Source: Cryptomeria japonica
Taxonomy: Eukaryota; Streptophyta; Pinopsida; Cupressales; Cupressaceae
DNA length: 64,000 bases
Direction: 5' to 3'
Assembly (NCBI RefSeq): GCF_030272615.1
Contig: NC_081413.1
Location: 719,531,867 to 719,595,866 of the forward strand
Shown: one piece after another, positions 23,172 through 35,879 of the stretch
Layout of the letters: each line of letters opens with the position of its first letter
Numbering within the stretch: the first letter of the stretch is position 1
The notes under the pieces: generated by a model
Database searches by the model: none
What the model was told of the DNA's origin: nothing
The model's input: the letters and a program-made list of their open reading frames with translations, nothing else
Position numbers and translations under genes: made by a program

Positions 23172-24195
23172 GATTCATACCCTAGAGTAAAGGAGAGACT
23201 AACAAAGGATTTGGATGCTGGAAAGTATGAGCCCCATGATATTGGTCTAGAAGGACAAGAGAGGATTGTCAATATTGGGAAGATTTGCACTCAAAATGAA
23301 AGAGAAAAACTGATACAAATCTTGAAAGAGTTCATTGATGTAATAGCATGGGGATATGAAGACTTAAAGACATTCGATACAATGATTATCACCCATGTCA
23401 TTCGCCTAAAACCTAACATAAAGTCGTTCTGACAAAAACAACACTCGGTCAATGCACTAATAGAACCTTTGATTTTCAAGGAAGTACAAAAGTTACTTTC
23501 TGCTAAGATTATTTTTCTAGTACGACATTCTATTTGGGTTGCTAATTTGGTACCAGTGCAGAAAAAGAATGGATAAATATGACTTTGCGTAAACTTTTTT
23601 AATCTCAACAAAGCCTCCGAGAAAGATAATTACTCACTTCCTTCTTTGGATGAAGTACTACAAATAGTAAATGGTTCACAAATGATGTCGTTTTTAGATG
23701 GTTATTCAGGGTATAACCAGGTATTGGTGAATTATGAGGATCGTATGAAGATAGCGTTTACGACAAAGTGGGGAACATATGCATACAAAAGAATTCCACT
23801 TGGGTTGATTAATGTTGGGGCAACCTTCCAACGTGCGATGGATATGACTTTTAAGGAACTGATTAGAAAATGCATCATTATTTATATGGATGATTTGATG
23901 ATATTTTCCAAGGTCAGAGAAGACCACCCAAACCACCTCCAAAAGGTATTGGAGAGATGTCATAGATATGGGATTTCCCTTAACCCCAAGAAATGTGTGT
24001 TTGGAGTGGCTGAAGGAAAGATACTTGACCACGTAATCTCTGAGAGGGGGATATCTATAGACCCAGATCGGGTAGAAGCATTATTGAAGTTACAAATGCT
24101 TGGTAGTAAAAAGAAGATGAGATCTTTCTTTGGGAAGATCAATTTTGTTAGAAATTTTATTACTGGGTTTGCAGAAATAGTCAAGCCATTGAATG
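23172..24195 (+). pseudogene. pol: E reverse transcriptase
   Basis: RT in the frame after aRNH (frame change near 23172; indel or, less likely, programmed shift). Visible blocks are the N-terminal KEFIDVIAWGYEDL, the decayed WVANLVPVQKKNG, NYSLPSLDEVL, FLDGYSGYNQVLVNYEDRMK, GLINVGATFQRAM and the catalytic YMDD (about 23883-23894). Private changes include GLINVGA for the usual GLKNAGA. It is cut after IVKPLN at 24195 by a solo LTR and resumes at 25859. Confidence 0.92.
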
Positions 24196-25853
24196 TGTAG
24201 CATCGTAAATTGTACACACTTGCTAGGGTGGTACAATTTCACACCTAGTTTAGCACCCGCCTTGGCGCATTTTGCATTTTGCATTGCATTTCCCCTTTAG
24301 CACTTAATTAATTAAATTAATTAGGTCTAGGGTCTTATTTTATCATCTCCCATATCATAAAATCGGGCCCTTTCATTAAAGCGTGCCCCTTTCATTTTAT
24401 TCTTCCAATACACTACTTAATCAAAAACCCTAATTAGGCCCTATTCTGAGCTTGGGGGCTTGATTTCGGGGGTCAAAACATCTCAAAATCACCTATAACT
24501 TCAGGATTCTCTCTAAAATCATCATATCTGACGGCCCTGAAAATTTGGTGAAAAGTTGTCGGGACCGTGGCACCCAGAGTGCACACGGTCCTAGACATTT
24601 TTCCCAAAATTTTAGGAGCGCGATCCAATCATAAAATAAAGCTTAACCCCAAGAAATTGGTGGGATATTCAATCTCTAGGTCAGCCAAAAGACGAAATTA
24701 CGACCTAGGGTTTCATACATAAGAGCTCTCTTTCTTCATTTGAAAGGATCCAAATTTTGTTTTCAGGAACCTCATATGCAGTGAAAGAGCAGATCTTTGA
24801 AGACTTCAACAACTTTCAACATCCCTCTATCAAGAATTTATCAAATCCATTCATCCATTTAGGGCTTGGAAGACATTGAAGAACAATAGGAGATCACCGA
24901 CTAAAGATTGGCTTGTACCTCTCCCTTGGGGGTTGGGTATGGTTTCATGTTGTTTTCATGTCTTTGCATAAGCTTTAATATATCATTTATCCATGCTTTA
25001 GATCACTTTGCATCTTGATTTAGAGCATTTACATTATCATTTACAAGCAATTAGGGTTTACTTTCTAGGTTGCTCTAGTTTGCTTACTTGCATTTTAGAT
25101 CTTGCACACACACAAGGTCTGCACACACATTACTTTTAAAATACAACTTGGCTATTCGTGGAGGTGGAAATCACCGAAGTGGGGGTTTGACTAAGGCAAA
25201 ACCCTATATAGCCGCCCAAAACACCTTTTCATATATAAGTGCAGGTTTCAGGATTCGGACGACGCCGCAAGTTGCAGATCCGAAAGAAGTAGACGGAGAC
25301 GGGACCACACACCAAGTTTCGGAGCAGAAGACCAGGACAGGGGCGTGGGGCACCTTGGTCCTGCCAGGACAGTGGCGCTGGGCCCCCTGGTCCCTGGGAC
25401 AGGGGCGCTGGGCGCCCTAGTCCTCCTGACAGACAACATTTCCGATAGTTTTCGAGAGTGCAAAACAATAGTTTTAGGTGCAGTTTCCGGTGCAGAATCA
25501 GGACAGTGGCACCCGCGCCCCCATCCCGAACATTTCCACTCAGATTTTGACTCCAGGTATGCTTTTGCATTCTTGTCTTATCTTTGTATTTACAGATTTT
25601 CATAGTTTAAGTTCAATTCTGCAATCTTGTTATTAGTTCATACTCGCACTTTGGGATTAGGAATTGAACTTGTATCATTTTATCTTTCAATTACAACAAA
25701 GGAATAGAAATCCTAATAGGTAGCTCGTGGCTCTCTCTTTCACAAAAAGAAGTAGCCAATTGTGTGATACCTCTAGGCTCTTTCGTATTCCACAATGTGT
25801 GTCAAAAGGTAGGATTAGGACATGTTAGCCTAGTCTCGCTTTTCCCCCACACA
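24196..25853 (+). mobile_element. Solo LTR inserted in E pol
   Basis: 1658 bp with TGTAGCATCG and CCCCCACACA ends, flanked by perfect 5-bp repeats GAATG (24191-24195 and 25854-25858). Removing it and one GAATG rejoins the RT/RNase H reading frame exactly. TATATA at 25205-25210 is a likely promoter. I found no internal region, primer site or second copy, so it is a solo LTR left by LTR-LTR recombination. Orientation is assigned from the TATA position only. It carries a GC-rich minisatellite at 25335-25435. Confidence 0.92.
25335..25435 (+). repeat. GC-rich 31-32 bp tandem repeat in the solo LTR
   Basis: Three units beginning GGACAGGGGCG, GGACAGTGGCG and GACAGGGGCG, each ending in a GGTCC- or AGTCC-type box. 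The GC content is far above the surroundings. A related single piece lies near 25500. Short ORFs across it on both strands are composition artefacts. Confidence 0.8.
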
Positions 25854-25858
25854 GAATG

Positions 25859-26400
25859 AAATGATGAAGAAGGATGCTAAGGTCAAATGGACAACTGAAG
25901 AAAAAGAGGCTTTTGCCTAGATCAAGAAATCCATCGTCGAAGCTCCTATGCTAACTAGCCCTAATTACGCACTGTCATTTTACATATATTCTTTTGTTTC
26001 GCTACACTCAGGAGCGGTTGTTTTGACGCAGAGGAAAGCAGGGGACGAGAAGCCTATTGCATTTATGAGCTCTCCTTTCAAAAGTGTTGAGGTTAGATAA
26101 TCTTCTCTAGAAAAGCAAGCCTTTGCACTGGTAAGAGCAGTCAAGAAGTTTAGGCATTACATCCTGAGGAGTAAAATTTATGCGATTGTCCCTAACCAAG
26201 TAGTGAAGCCACTACTCATGTAGTCCGAACTGGGAGAACGTCGAGGGAAATGGATGGCAATATTGCAATAATTTGATTTAGAGATGCATCCAATGAAGTT
26301 GGTTCGAGGCCAAGGATTGTCTTAGGCCATGGCAAGTGACATCCCTCAAATCCAGTGCCAATAGTATATGTTGAGGTCATTCACTCAAGACCCCTAGTAC
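25859..26400 (+). pseudogene. E RNase H (RT-linked)
   Basis: Continuation of pol after the solo LTR: WTTEEKEAFA, the first catalytic-site region FYIYSFVSLHSGAVVLTQ (the usual aspartate position now reads Y-S-F, so it is likely inactive), KPIAFMSSPF, EKQAFALVRAVKKFRHYI and WMAILQ. Stops at about 25918, 26098, 26221, 26269, 26323, 26362 and 26395 all fit CAG/CAA-to-TAG/TAA. Confidence 0.85.
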
Positions 26401-27642
26401 ATGGATTTGGTATTTATATTTTTGAATAATAGATGTCCTGAGCGGTTGAAAACCACACAAAGACAAGCATTAAGGCTCAAAAGTGCCAATTATATGATCA
26501 AGGATTCAACAATTTATAGAAAAAATTATGAAGGTATTTACCTTCAGTGTCTTGATCATCAAGAAGCCCATAATATGATTGAGGAATTTCATGGGAAATA
26601 TGGTACAGGTCATGGGTCAGTGGATGCCACTGCACATCAAATCTTGAAGGCTGGATATTATTGGCCTACCATATTTAAGGATACTCATGAGCATGTACGT
26701 CACTACCATACATGCTAAACTATCACCTCTAGAGAAAGAAATCCCATCATGCCTCTCCAACCAGTGTTCGAGGTAAGACCTTTCACTCAATGAGCACTGG
26801 ATTTCCTAGGTGTTATTAATCCTAACTCATCTGCAGGACATAAGTTTATTCTTATGGCGACAGATTATTGTACCCGGTGAATAGAAGCCATTGCATGCCA
26901 GAATGCTACTACTGAGGTAGTCTTGAAATTTATTGAAGAGCGTATCATCACCAGGTTTGGTATGTCATTCACTCTAGTGTGTGACAATGGTCCCACTTTT
27001 ACTTCTGCACAGTTGATGCAATGATCATACGAATATAAAGTTATATTAAAATTTTCATCCATCTATTACCCGCAAGGCAATGGAGTAGTTGAATCCACAG
27101 ACAAGAACATCCTAGATGTCATCAAGAAGCTACTTGAGAAAAACCCCAGGGATTGGCATAATCAATTAAGATATGCCTTATGGGCTTATCAAACCAGAGT
27201 AAAAGCTACCTTGGGAACTTCTCCATATTACCTTGTCTACAGCTAGACCCCTGTCTTCCCAATCAACTTGCAAACACCGGTCCTCCAATTAATGAAAGAA
27301 CTTGACATTGAGGATCAGGTAGAGGTTCGCCTCTTAAATTTATTAAGACTTGATGAATAAAGGATTAATACTCTACAACACTTTGCCAAGCACCAAGTTG
27401 TTGTTAAGTGATGGTTTGATAAAAGGGCCAAGGTGAAAGCTTTTTGGATCTCTGACCTAGTCCTATTATGGGATAAGGCCAGGGAAAAGAAAGGTGATCA
27501 TCACAAGTTTGAAATATTGTGGTTAGGTCCTTACCAAATAGCTGAAATTTTAGGTGAGAACACTTTTAGGTTAAGCTCTTTGACTGGAGAACTGGTACCA
27601 TTGTCCGTCAATGGTCATTTCCTCAAGCATTACTTCCATTAA
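26401..27642 (+). pseudogene. E integrase
   Basis: HHCC zinc-domain remnant (EFHGKYGTGH ... HVRHYHTC), DDE core with ALDFLGVINP (D), LVCDNGPTF (D) and GVVESTDKNI (E), and a C-terminal domain ILWLGPYQIAEILGENTFRL ending in VNGHFLKHYFH and TAA at 27640. Stops near 26716, 26791, 26878, 27022, 27244, 27358 and 27409 break it. It integrates the cDNA in the nucleus. Confidence 0.9.
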
Positions 27643-28692
27643 ATCCTTAGTGAAGCTTGACTTGTTGTATATAGTAGTTTAGTTCTTTTCTTTTTGTTTT
27701 GCTTCATGTTTTTGGGTATTTTTGTTTGTTTGTTGTGTTTTTGTTGTTGTTGCATGCTTGTTTCTTTTTTCTTCGTGCTTGTTTCCCTTTTGTTTTGTTC
27801 GTTTCTTTGTTTGTTTGTTGAGTCAGGATATACATATTTTTTTCTCAAAGATTCTAAAAGGAAGGTATCCTTTGCATAAAATCTTGCCAAATTTTGAGAG
27901 ACTTCGACTCTCTGCTATTTGTGACTTCATTGTCATTTGGTTAATTTTGAAACTTTTATCTATACTTGTTCAAAGTGGTATATAATCATTTAAATATGAT
28001 TTGAGTTTTGACTCTCAATTGGAAAAGGCTAGCTTGATAAACTCAGCACTAACATCACATTAAGGTACATCAGAAAGTTTTGTAAGATATCAGATAAACT
28101 GGTTTTCAAGTGAAAAATCCAAAGTCAAGGGGTTTCACGTTATCCACCATGGGTCCCAACCCAGTTATCAAACTTCAATGTTTGAAATTTTCTTAAAAGG
28201 TTATTGTAGAAACAAGTCATTCTCTATATCCTATAATGTTTTCAAAAAAAAGAAGAGAGAGAGAGAAAAGAAATGATCCTCTTGAGCAACTCAAATGGGT
28301 GTTTCAAGCAACCTCCACTGGGGTTATGGACACATGGCTGGCAGTGGAGTACTATTTGATGGGAACTGGTATCTCTATCGGGGCTATAGATGCCTAGCTA
28401 GCACCAGAGCTATGCCCAGGATAACCTTGCACAAAACATGGTCGATGACTTCATCTACATAGCTTGCTCCTAGTTTCCTTTGGTTATATACATTATTGAA
28501 ATGATGGAGTAATAAATCATGCGCACACACTTAAGAGTTAATCATGTTCAATTCTGGACTTTTTTTGTTCATTGGTTCACCCATGTTTGCTCTTATACAT
28601 CCTTTTGAATGATAATAGCCTTAGCATGTAGTTAATCAGAGATTCTGAAGTTCTAAATTGCCTATAGTCATTTTTCCTAGATAGTCGCCATT
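27643..28692 (+). other. E 3' untranslated region
   Basis: About 1 kb without a supported gene. It has a T/G-rich low-complexity stretch (27680-27825), a purine run with GA repeats (28241-28275), and two diverged copies of a roughly 60-bp unit at 28310-28425 (CACTGGGGTTATGGACAC... and ATCGGGGCTATAGATGCC...). No polypurine tract is seen directly before the 3' LTR. Confidence 0.6.
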
Positions 28693-29577
28693 TGTTATGC
28701 CTTGCATATGTATTTCCCCACTAGTCTCCTTGCATTTAAAGTTGGGTCCCCCTTTCATTTTTCTTTTCTTTTCTTTTTGACCTCAGAACTCCAGAGTCCC
28801 GGAGTCCCGAGGTCCCTTTTTTCTTTTTAGTTTTTGACCTCGGAACTCCGGAGCCGTGAGGTTTTGCATCTTCTACCTTAGAACCCCAAAGTCCTAGAGT
28901 TCTGAGGTGGAGCTTCCTTTCCCTGCTTCAAAACCCCAGACCCAAGAGTTCTGTAGTGAGGTGTTCCTTTTCCCATGTTGAGCTCAGAACCTCGGGACCC
29001 CGGATTCTCGAGGTCATTTTTAAAGCATTCGTAAGATTGGGATGAGTTATAAATAGGTATGATGGAATTTTAAATTTCATTTGTGCATTCAGAGCTCCTC
29101 CTCCCTAGCTCCAAGTCATGAACCTTTGGACTTCCGAGCTTTCCTTGGCATTTTCGGGCATTTCGATTCACCAGGTTGGTGATTTTTCTTGCTCATTTTG
29201 GTGGTTTACCATTTTATTTTTTCTTTCCTCCTTGTTTTGTTTTGCTTGTTGTTTGTTTTCTTTTGTTTGCGTGCCCTAGTTAAACCCAGAACCTCAGACC
29301 CCCAGAGTTCCAAGTAGCTGGCTTGACCTAACCCCGAACCCTCAGAGTTCCGGGCGGCTGCCATTCAACCTAAGCTCGGAACCTTGGACCCCCGGAGTTC
29401 CGGGATTCGTTTTGCACATAATTTAATATCGGAACCCTAGAACCCTGGATTTTTGGGCCTTCTTCACTTGTGCCTACCCTGGAACCCCAAGACCTCGAAG
29501 TCCCGAAGTAAATCAACTTTTATGATTATTATCAAAGACTGAGGATTTGAGTTCTACTTGCAAGTTCGAGTGGTTAG

Positions 29578-32249
29578 ATGGACTCATCCTCAAGCAAAAG
29601 AGTCAAAGAAATTGATAGACTCCCAGCCACCATGAAATACCATTATCATGGATAGGTCTATGTTTCAAAACTAGAAGATCAAGTCAAATGGGTCACTGAT
29701 ATTGAAATCGGCCATATAGAAATTTAGGATATTAAGGGTCAATTGGACAAACCTAGTCTAGAGGCCGTCCATAGGAGAATCAAGAGATTCGGCCTAGTTG
29801 AAGCTACTGCCTTTCCATAGTCATTATAGGCACCGGAGTTCATAATGACCATTGCCCCATTTTATAACCTAGACACTAGAAAGTGCACACATGCACAAGG
29901 AAAAACAGTCATAGACTTGTCTCCAGACATGCTCGGGTTCATTTTTGGTATCCCAACCAGGGAGGAGATATTTATGTTAACTGAAGAAGAGACCTTAAAG
30001 GCATGGAATGACAAAATTTCAGCCAATAAGAGGCACATGAATATGAACTGGTTGGAAGAAGAAAGAAAGATAGGTCTCAAGGCAATAGAGATACTAAGGG
30101 CATATTTTAAAGAGCCTCAAAGAGACTTAATCATTATGCCTAGCGGGGCCTTTGGCAAGCCGGATTGCAAGAATTTTCATCCCTGGATGTTCCAATTCAT
30201 GAGTACTATTTTAATAGGGAAACAATACTTTGATTGGCCACAGATCCTCTCTGACAATATTCTGCAAGCAAATAAAAGAAGTTCAACATACCCAAAATTT
30301 CTTTTTCATATCATATGCCATCTGGGTAGCTGCTAGAGCTTGAAAGTTTCGAGGGTTACAAGTAGAAGGTCAATTGGGAGAGAAAGAAGGACAGAAGAAG
30401 GTATGGGATTATTATTCCCAACTCACTCTAGCCAATGCAAAGGCTCATTTCAAGAGAGTTAATGATCCCTTCATTTTCCCAATAATAATCAAATTGACAG
30501 GAGATGCAGGGTATTGGATTAGCCCAAAGGCCATGGCTATCATCCGAGAGTGGGCATGTTGGTTTATCCAAAATCCATGATCTACTTACATTAGGGTTAG
30601 CAGATTCATAGGGAACCCAATGTTGCTACCCTGAAATTGCAATGATAGGATAATTTTGCTAGAATATGTAAGGCATCTTGTGGGCCTCCAGTCACTTTTG
30701 TCATCAAAACACAAAGTAGGAATCGATTTCTCAGTATCTATTGGGTAATTTGCATGTTCTAAGATACAAGTGGCCAAATTAGCAGAACAAGAGCTTCAAG
30801 ATTTAACTTTGAAAGAGTATGATCATGCTAGGGAGTTTTATGATCCCTACATGAAACTTAAACAAGCTATGCCAAAGGAATATGAGGGGCACAAGCCTTT
30901 CCTGGAGGACTTTTGGGCCAACTTGCAAGACAGATTTGAGGTTAGGGAGAAGAGCTATAACAAGTTATCTATGCCACAGGTAACAGATTTTGGAATCGAG
31001 ACTAACCTCCCTAAAGACCTTAGGGATGATGGAGACTTGCTTGATCTAGTTTATAAGGAATCAGGGATAGAAAAAAGGCCCCTCTTCCCAATAAAATGGT
31101 CTGCAAGTGAAGACACAGATATGGAAAAGATCTCCCAATTAGTCATCAACAGGACCAAGCAATGGTTAAGCTAGAGGGTAAGGCCTAGCCTCACAAAGGC
31201 GAAATAGAAGGAATCCACTTTAGGGGTACCTCAATCAAGGGGCCATAAGGAGTACGCCTGGAAGACAAGGTGAGCCTTAAGAAAAAATACCTCCACCAAT
31301 CCAGGTGAGGAGGACAAACCTTGAGAAAGTATTGAGGACTTAATCAAGAAACTCTAGGAAAAGATGAGGGAGTCTGAATTGTCAAATAAGGTAGCAGACC
31401 TAGGAGTGACTGATGGATTGGGAGTAGTACCACTTGCCAAAGTTTTCTCACTGAGGACAGCTATAGGGAAAACAACAGGAGAGGGTACCCAAGAGCATGA
31501 GGAAGATATAGAAATTACTAAATATGCACCTACTCAGTCACCTTCAATGGAGGTGACACATGCTCCAAGCAATTACGACCTTGCACCACCACCACCTAAT
31601 ATTCCCACAGAGCAACCTGGAGTGCAAGGCTTAAGCTCTACCACCAAAGGAGTAAAAGTTAGAAATATTGAGTTGGATTCAGATCAGGAGGAAGAAGATC
31701 TTGAGCAACAACGACCGTTGGAAGGTGAGAAAGAAGGGGATGAGGCAGAGGACCTATTGAATGAAAGATTAAATCTAACCCCTCAAGACCAAGAGGACCT
31801 CTTTAAGGACATAGCAACCAGATAGGTTGGAACAGAGGTAGATGAGGAAGAGATGAAATTCAATGAAGAGGTCAGTGGCAAATTGAGTGAATTACATAAG
31901 CAATCAACTCTCCAAATCAATCTAGCCCGCCAAGTTACCTCAGCTCAAGATCCCGGGCAAACAGAGGCAGAGGAAAGAGATGAAGTAGAGGAGTAGGTAG
32001 ACGTCCATGTTATAACTACAAAAATAGTATCACATCAAGGTGACAAGGATGAAAATGCACCGCAATGGCTTGAGTTCACTTTTGAAAAGAAAAGGAGAAA
32101 AGCAGACCTTCCCAAGGTCACTTTGCAACAAGTAATCACTAAGGAGCCACTCAAGGTTAAGAAGCTAAAAATTGTTCATCATTTATCAAAAATAGACTCC
32201 AGTGAAGTGATTTCAAATGTGGCAGTTCCACTCCAAGTTGAGGGCCAGG
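29578..32249 (+). pseudogene. E LTR-encoded ORF, 3' LTR copy, N-terminal part
   Basis: ATG at 29578 opens a long reading frame inside the LTR, upstream of its TATA box. With the piece after G2 it would encode roughly 1,200 residues. The N-terminal third has APFYNLDTRKC and VIDLSPDMLGFIFGIP, a pattern like the accessory domain of plant transposon-associated ORFs (my reading, not a database match). A conserved central part (PDCKNFHPWMFQFMSTILIG, EWACWFIQNP) and an acidic, proline-rich middle follow. Stops near 29653, 29728, 29818 and 29827 fit CAG-to-TAG; a frameshift lies near 30260. Stops at about 30634 and 31204 are shared with the 5' LTR copy. G2 interrupts it at 32249. Confidence 0.75.
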
Positions 32250-34377
32250 TGATAGGGAGCTTGGTAGGTAAGCACTCACAAGGCTAGTTGCTCAAAAAGA
32301 TCAATTTATTGACTAAGGACTTGTAGTGTTTGTTGTATATGACTATCCAATCTGTTCTATTGTTGTAATGCCAAGTCCTCCATGGTTGACTTGCCTCACA
32401 AACTCCCTTTTTGGTGATGACTCTTGCCCATGCACAAAACTACTCAAAATACTTAACCCTTCCAACTACACTTGCTCTTTCTTGGCTCTTGGGGCCTTCA
32501 AACTTCAGTTTCAACATGTACTAGGAGTCTTCCAAATGGAAATGCAGGGGTAGTAAGGTGTTATTCACCTTTGAATGCTCATAATCTTGTTTTAGGTCTA
32601 TAACCCTCAACTTGCTCAAATTCATTAATAAGGCTCAACTACCCCCAAATGAGGCTGCACACTATCTATGGGTCCCAAGTACACTTGTTGGACTATTTGA
32701 AATGTTTTCATTATGTTTCATAATGTTCCAAGTTTCATTTTCCCATCGGGTTCATGCATTCTACAAACACTATCATTTTGTTGTGTGTTATGCACCAGGG
32801 CTACTAGCCCGTGTAGGCCTAATTGGCCTTATTTTTCTCCCACTGGTCAACGATAGTCCTTTCCACCACAAATATTGTTTGGAATGATGTTTTAGGATTG
32901 TATGATCAAGGATTTTTGAGGTTTAGCCCACCATTAGTGTAGATTTAAGACTGTCCACTTTTTATGGCATAATTTGAGGGTTTTGTAGGGTTTGGAGCAA
33001 GCAATGTTTGAAAGTCTCTCTCACTCCACTCTTCAAGCCTCCTCCATGGAAAAGGAACTCTGCCACATCTCAAGGAACCTTCCCCTACTTTTCCCCTATA
33101 AGGAAAATGTCAAACACTTGGTAGACAAGAAGGAAAACAATACCATGCCTCTGTCACTACCTTTTGGCAGTCAACTGCTGCAATCACTTTAAACCTGCAC
33201 AAGGAAGTATTTGTATAGAGAGAATACCTCAAAGAGGTCTAAGAAGCATTAAAGGAACTCCTATTACATTTCCCTTTCCATTACAAGGCATGGATGATGC
33301 TTTTGGAAGCACCCCAGTGAGCATTTTGCAAATACCTTATACAAAACAGTGTACTCACTATTTGTTACAAAACAGGAATGTTTGATACAACAAATTTAAT
33401 CCAACAAGCCAAGGTGATTCTCAAAACTCTTTACCTCACTCCTAGACCTATGCCTCATTGATTTGTCCATTCCAAATTACTTTTGGATGACAATCTTGAG
33501 TTTTAATCATGAACTAGCCTAGTTCCTCCAACTTGCCTAGTTCACACTCAAATGCATCTTCAAACCATTCTTCTGGCACAAAAAGAGAGGAATGTACATT
33601 ATATACACATGGATCAACTTGGAAGAATCCATTGGAGGGATCCCAGACCTAGATCAACCAAGTTGACACATTTTACAACTCCAAACCGCTGGCAGGGCAG
33701 CAGATACACAGTTTACAAATATTTTTGAATAAGCACCTTGCAAATGAAAAATCAATAAAACAATTACATGAGAAGCCTTATTACATCAACTTCTCAACTT
33801 CCAAGAAGGTACAGTATGGATTTGTACAGCTACAGTACGGACTGCCCTTCAAAAGGAGAGGAAAACAGTCATAAAAGCCAAAAAAACTTGTTTTCTATTA
33901 AGTTTCACTTGTAAATACAAAAACCAACCCTTTCCAAGGAAAATGGAGACCTTATATAGTTTCTCCAGTTGGTTTTCAAGCCCTTGGTATGGAAATGGGG
34001 CATTCATAGCCTCATTTTTCAAGAAAAACCCAAAAATGACAACTTTTGACAACTTTTCAAGCCAAATGACAACTTTGCTTGCTCCAAGATGCATTTTTCA
34101 CAATCTAACCTCATCAACATATCTAAACAACTTAGACATGCTTAAAAACACTAAACAAACATGTGTCAATGCTCTTGAAGACATTAGGAGACCTTTTTGG
34201 CAATCAAGGCCTGAAATGCAAGATTTGATCTCTTAAGCACAAAATGAGATCAAGACCACTTCACATGACTCAAAACAACCTAAAACAACAAAAACAACCT
34301 AACACAAGTCTTTAAAAACATAAAAGCATAAAATACCCAAAAATGGGAGTTTTACCCAACTAGGTGCTCCTGCACCA
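32250..34377 (-). repeat. G2 3' LTR (minus-strand sense)
   Basis: 2128 bp; in plus orientation it runs TGATAGGGAGC ... GCTCCTGCACCA. It serves as the uninterrupted reference for Copia-2: its GAGGTCTAAGAAGCATT at 33234-33250 is the empty counterpart of the Copia-2 insertion site. Short ORFs within it have no support. Confidence 0.9.
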
Positions 34378-34396
34378 TACTTCCCCAAAAACAAAG
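34378..34396 (-). promoter_or_regulatory. G2 polypurine tract
   Basis: The minus strand reads CTTTGTTTTTGGGGAAGTA directly before the LTR start TGGTGCAGG, consistent with a plus-strand primer tract. Confidence 0.7.
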
Positions 34397-34413
34397 AAGA
34401 AGGGATGCCAACT

Positions 34414-35879
34414 TTCTAAAAGTCAGCTTCAGGTATCCAAGTGGCCTCTGAGATAGGTTGATCCTTCCACTTTATGAGATGCTCCATGTAGGTGTGATTC
34501 CTTGTCTTTTTGAGAACTCTGGTGTCTAGAACCTGTTCAGCTTGGGGAAAAGAAAGAGAAGGGAGAGATAGATCAAAAAGGGATTGAGAAACATCTGAAA
34601 CTCATTGAATCTCCTCACGTGGCTGCCCTTTGAAATCAATTAGATCTACAACATTAAAATGGGGGACAAAGAAACATTAGTAGGCAAATCAACTTTATAA
34701 GCATTAGACCCATACTTAGCCAAGATCTTGCAAGGGCCTATCCTCCTTATCTGCAGCTTGCTTGGAACTCCCTTTTGTAGCCTTTCCTTAGTCAAATGGG
34801 CCATTACATAATCACCTATGGAAAACTGAACATCTCTCTTTGTAGCATCCACTCTTGCCTTGACTTTGTGAGAGGTGTCTTGGAGAGCTTGTCTCACTTG
34901 CTCATGAACCTCCTTCATGAAGTGAGCCATGTCATCTGTTGTCCCACTCTTATGCTGCAAGTTAGTGATATCCCTCAACTCCATTATACCCCTTGGATGC
35001 ATACCATAAACAACTTCAAATGGACTTTTACGTATAGACCGGTTAACACTATCATTGTAGGCATATTCTACTTGATGAATGAGCTAATCCCAACTCTATC
35101 CATATTCCTTTGTCAAACACCTAAGAATGTTTCCAAGAGACCTATTCACAACTTCGGTTTGGCCATCAGTTTATGGATGATAAGTTGAACCAAAAGAGAG
35201 TTTAGTACGCAATCGCTTCCACAATGTTTTCCAGAAATGACCAAGAAACTTAACATCCCTATCTAAAACAATGCTAGTAGGCAAACCATGAATTCTAACA
35301 ACTTCTTTGAAAAACAAATAGGCAATATGACTTGCATCATGTGTTGTTTTGCAAGGAATGAAGTGAGTCATCTTGCTGAATCTATCAACTACTACAAAGA
35401 TGCTATCAAATCCTGCTTGAGTCCTGGGTAATCCTACTACAAAATCCATGCTAATGCAATCCCAAGGCCTATGTGGAATTGGAAGAGGCTGATATAAACT
35501 AGCATTAGAGGAGTTACCATTTACTTTCTAGCATACCAAACACTGCTCAACATACCTCCTGATGTCTCTCTGCATCTTAGGTCAATAATAGAACCTTTGA
35601 ACCAACTCTAAGGTCTTATTGAGACTGAAATGTCCACTTAAGCACCCATTGTACTTTTCTTGAATGAGGTTCTCTCTCATAGAACCCTGTGGAACACACA
35701 ACTGTCCACCCCTGAATAACAAACCATCCTGTAAAGTGAAATTAGCATATGCACCATGGAAGTTATTCTCGAAATTTTTACAAACTTTATAAGCTTCAGA
35801 AAAATCATTATCAGTTGGATACATGTCCCTGAAACTATCAATACCAATACTCTGAACTTGAATCTCATGAATAGTTAAC
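34414..35879 (-). pseudogene. G2 integrase with C-terminal chromodomain
   Basis: Reads from 35879 downwards. Zinc-domain remnant RRYVEQCLVC, core [12 protein letters not shown] (D), [14 protein letters not shown] (D), GQTEVVNRSLGNILRCL (E), then KLQIRRIGPCKILAKYG. In another frame, at 34414-34540, the stretch DTRVLKKTRNHTYMEHLIKW followed by ATWIPEADF is a chromodomain with its aromatic and acidic positions. This targets chromoviruses to histone-marked chromatin in known families. In-frame stops include HP*TDG (CAA-to-TAA) and FYY*PKM (TGG-to-TGA). The style suggests a Reina- or Galadriel-like clade; I do not settle which. Confidence 0.88.

Noticed and set aside
23160-23175. Programmed frameshift between aRNH and RT in E.
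   Set aside because: No convincing slippery heptamer or pseudoknot was seen, and the gene has many other frame breaks; an indel is simpler.
25088-25605. Overlapping ORFs on both strands around 25.1-25.6 kb.
   Set aside because: They come from the GC-rich minisatellite in a solo LTR; no motif supports a protein.
27694-27985. ORFs rich in F, C and V at about 27.7-27.9 kb as membrane proteins.
   Set aside because: The sequence is T/G-rich low complexity in the E 3' UTR, and the reverse strand also gives an ORF.
32250-34377. Small ORFs around 32.3-34.2 kb, repeated at 39-40 kb and 47 kb, as a gene family.
   Set aside because: All lie in G2 LTR copies and share no coding signal.
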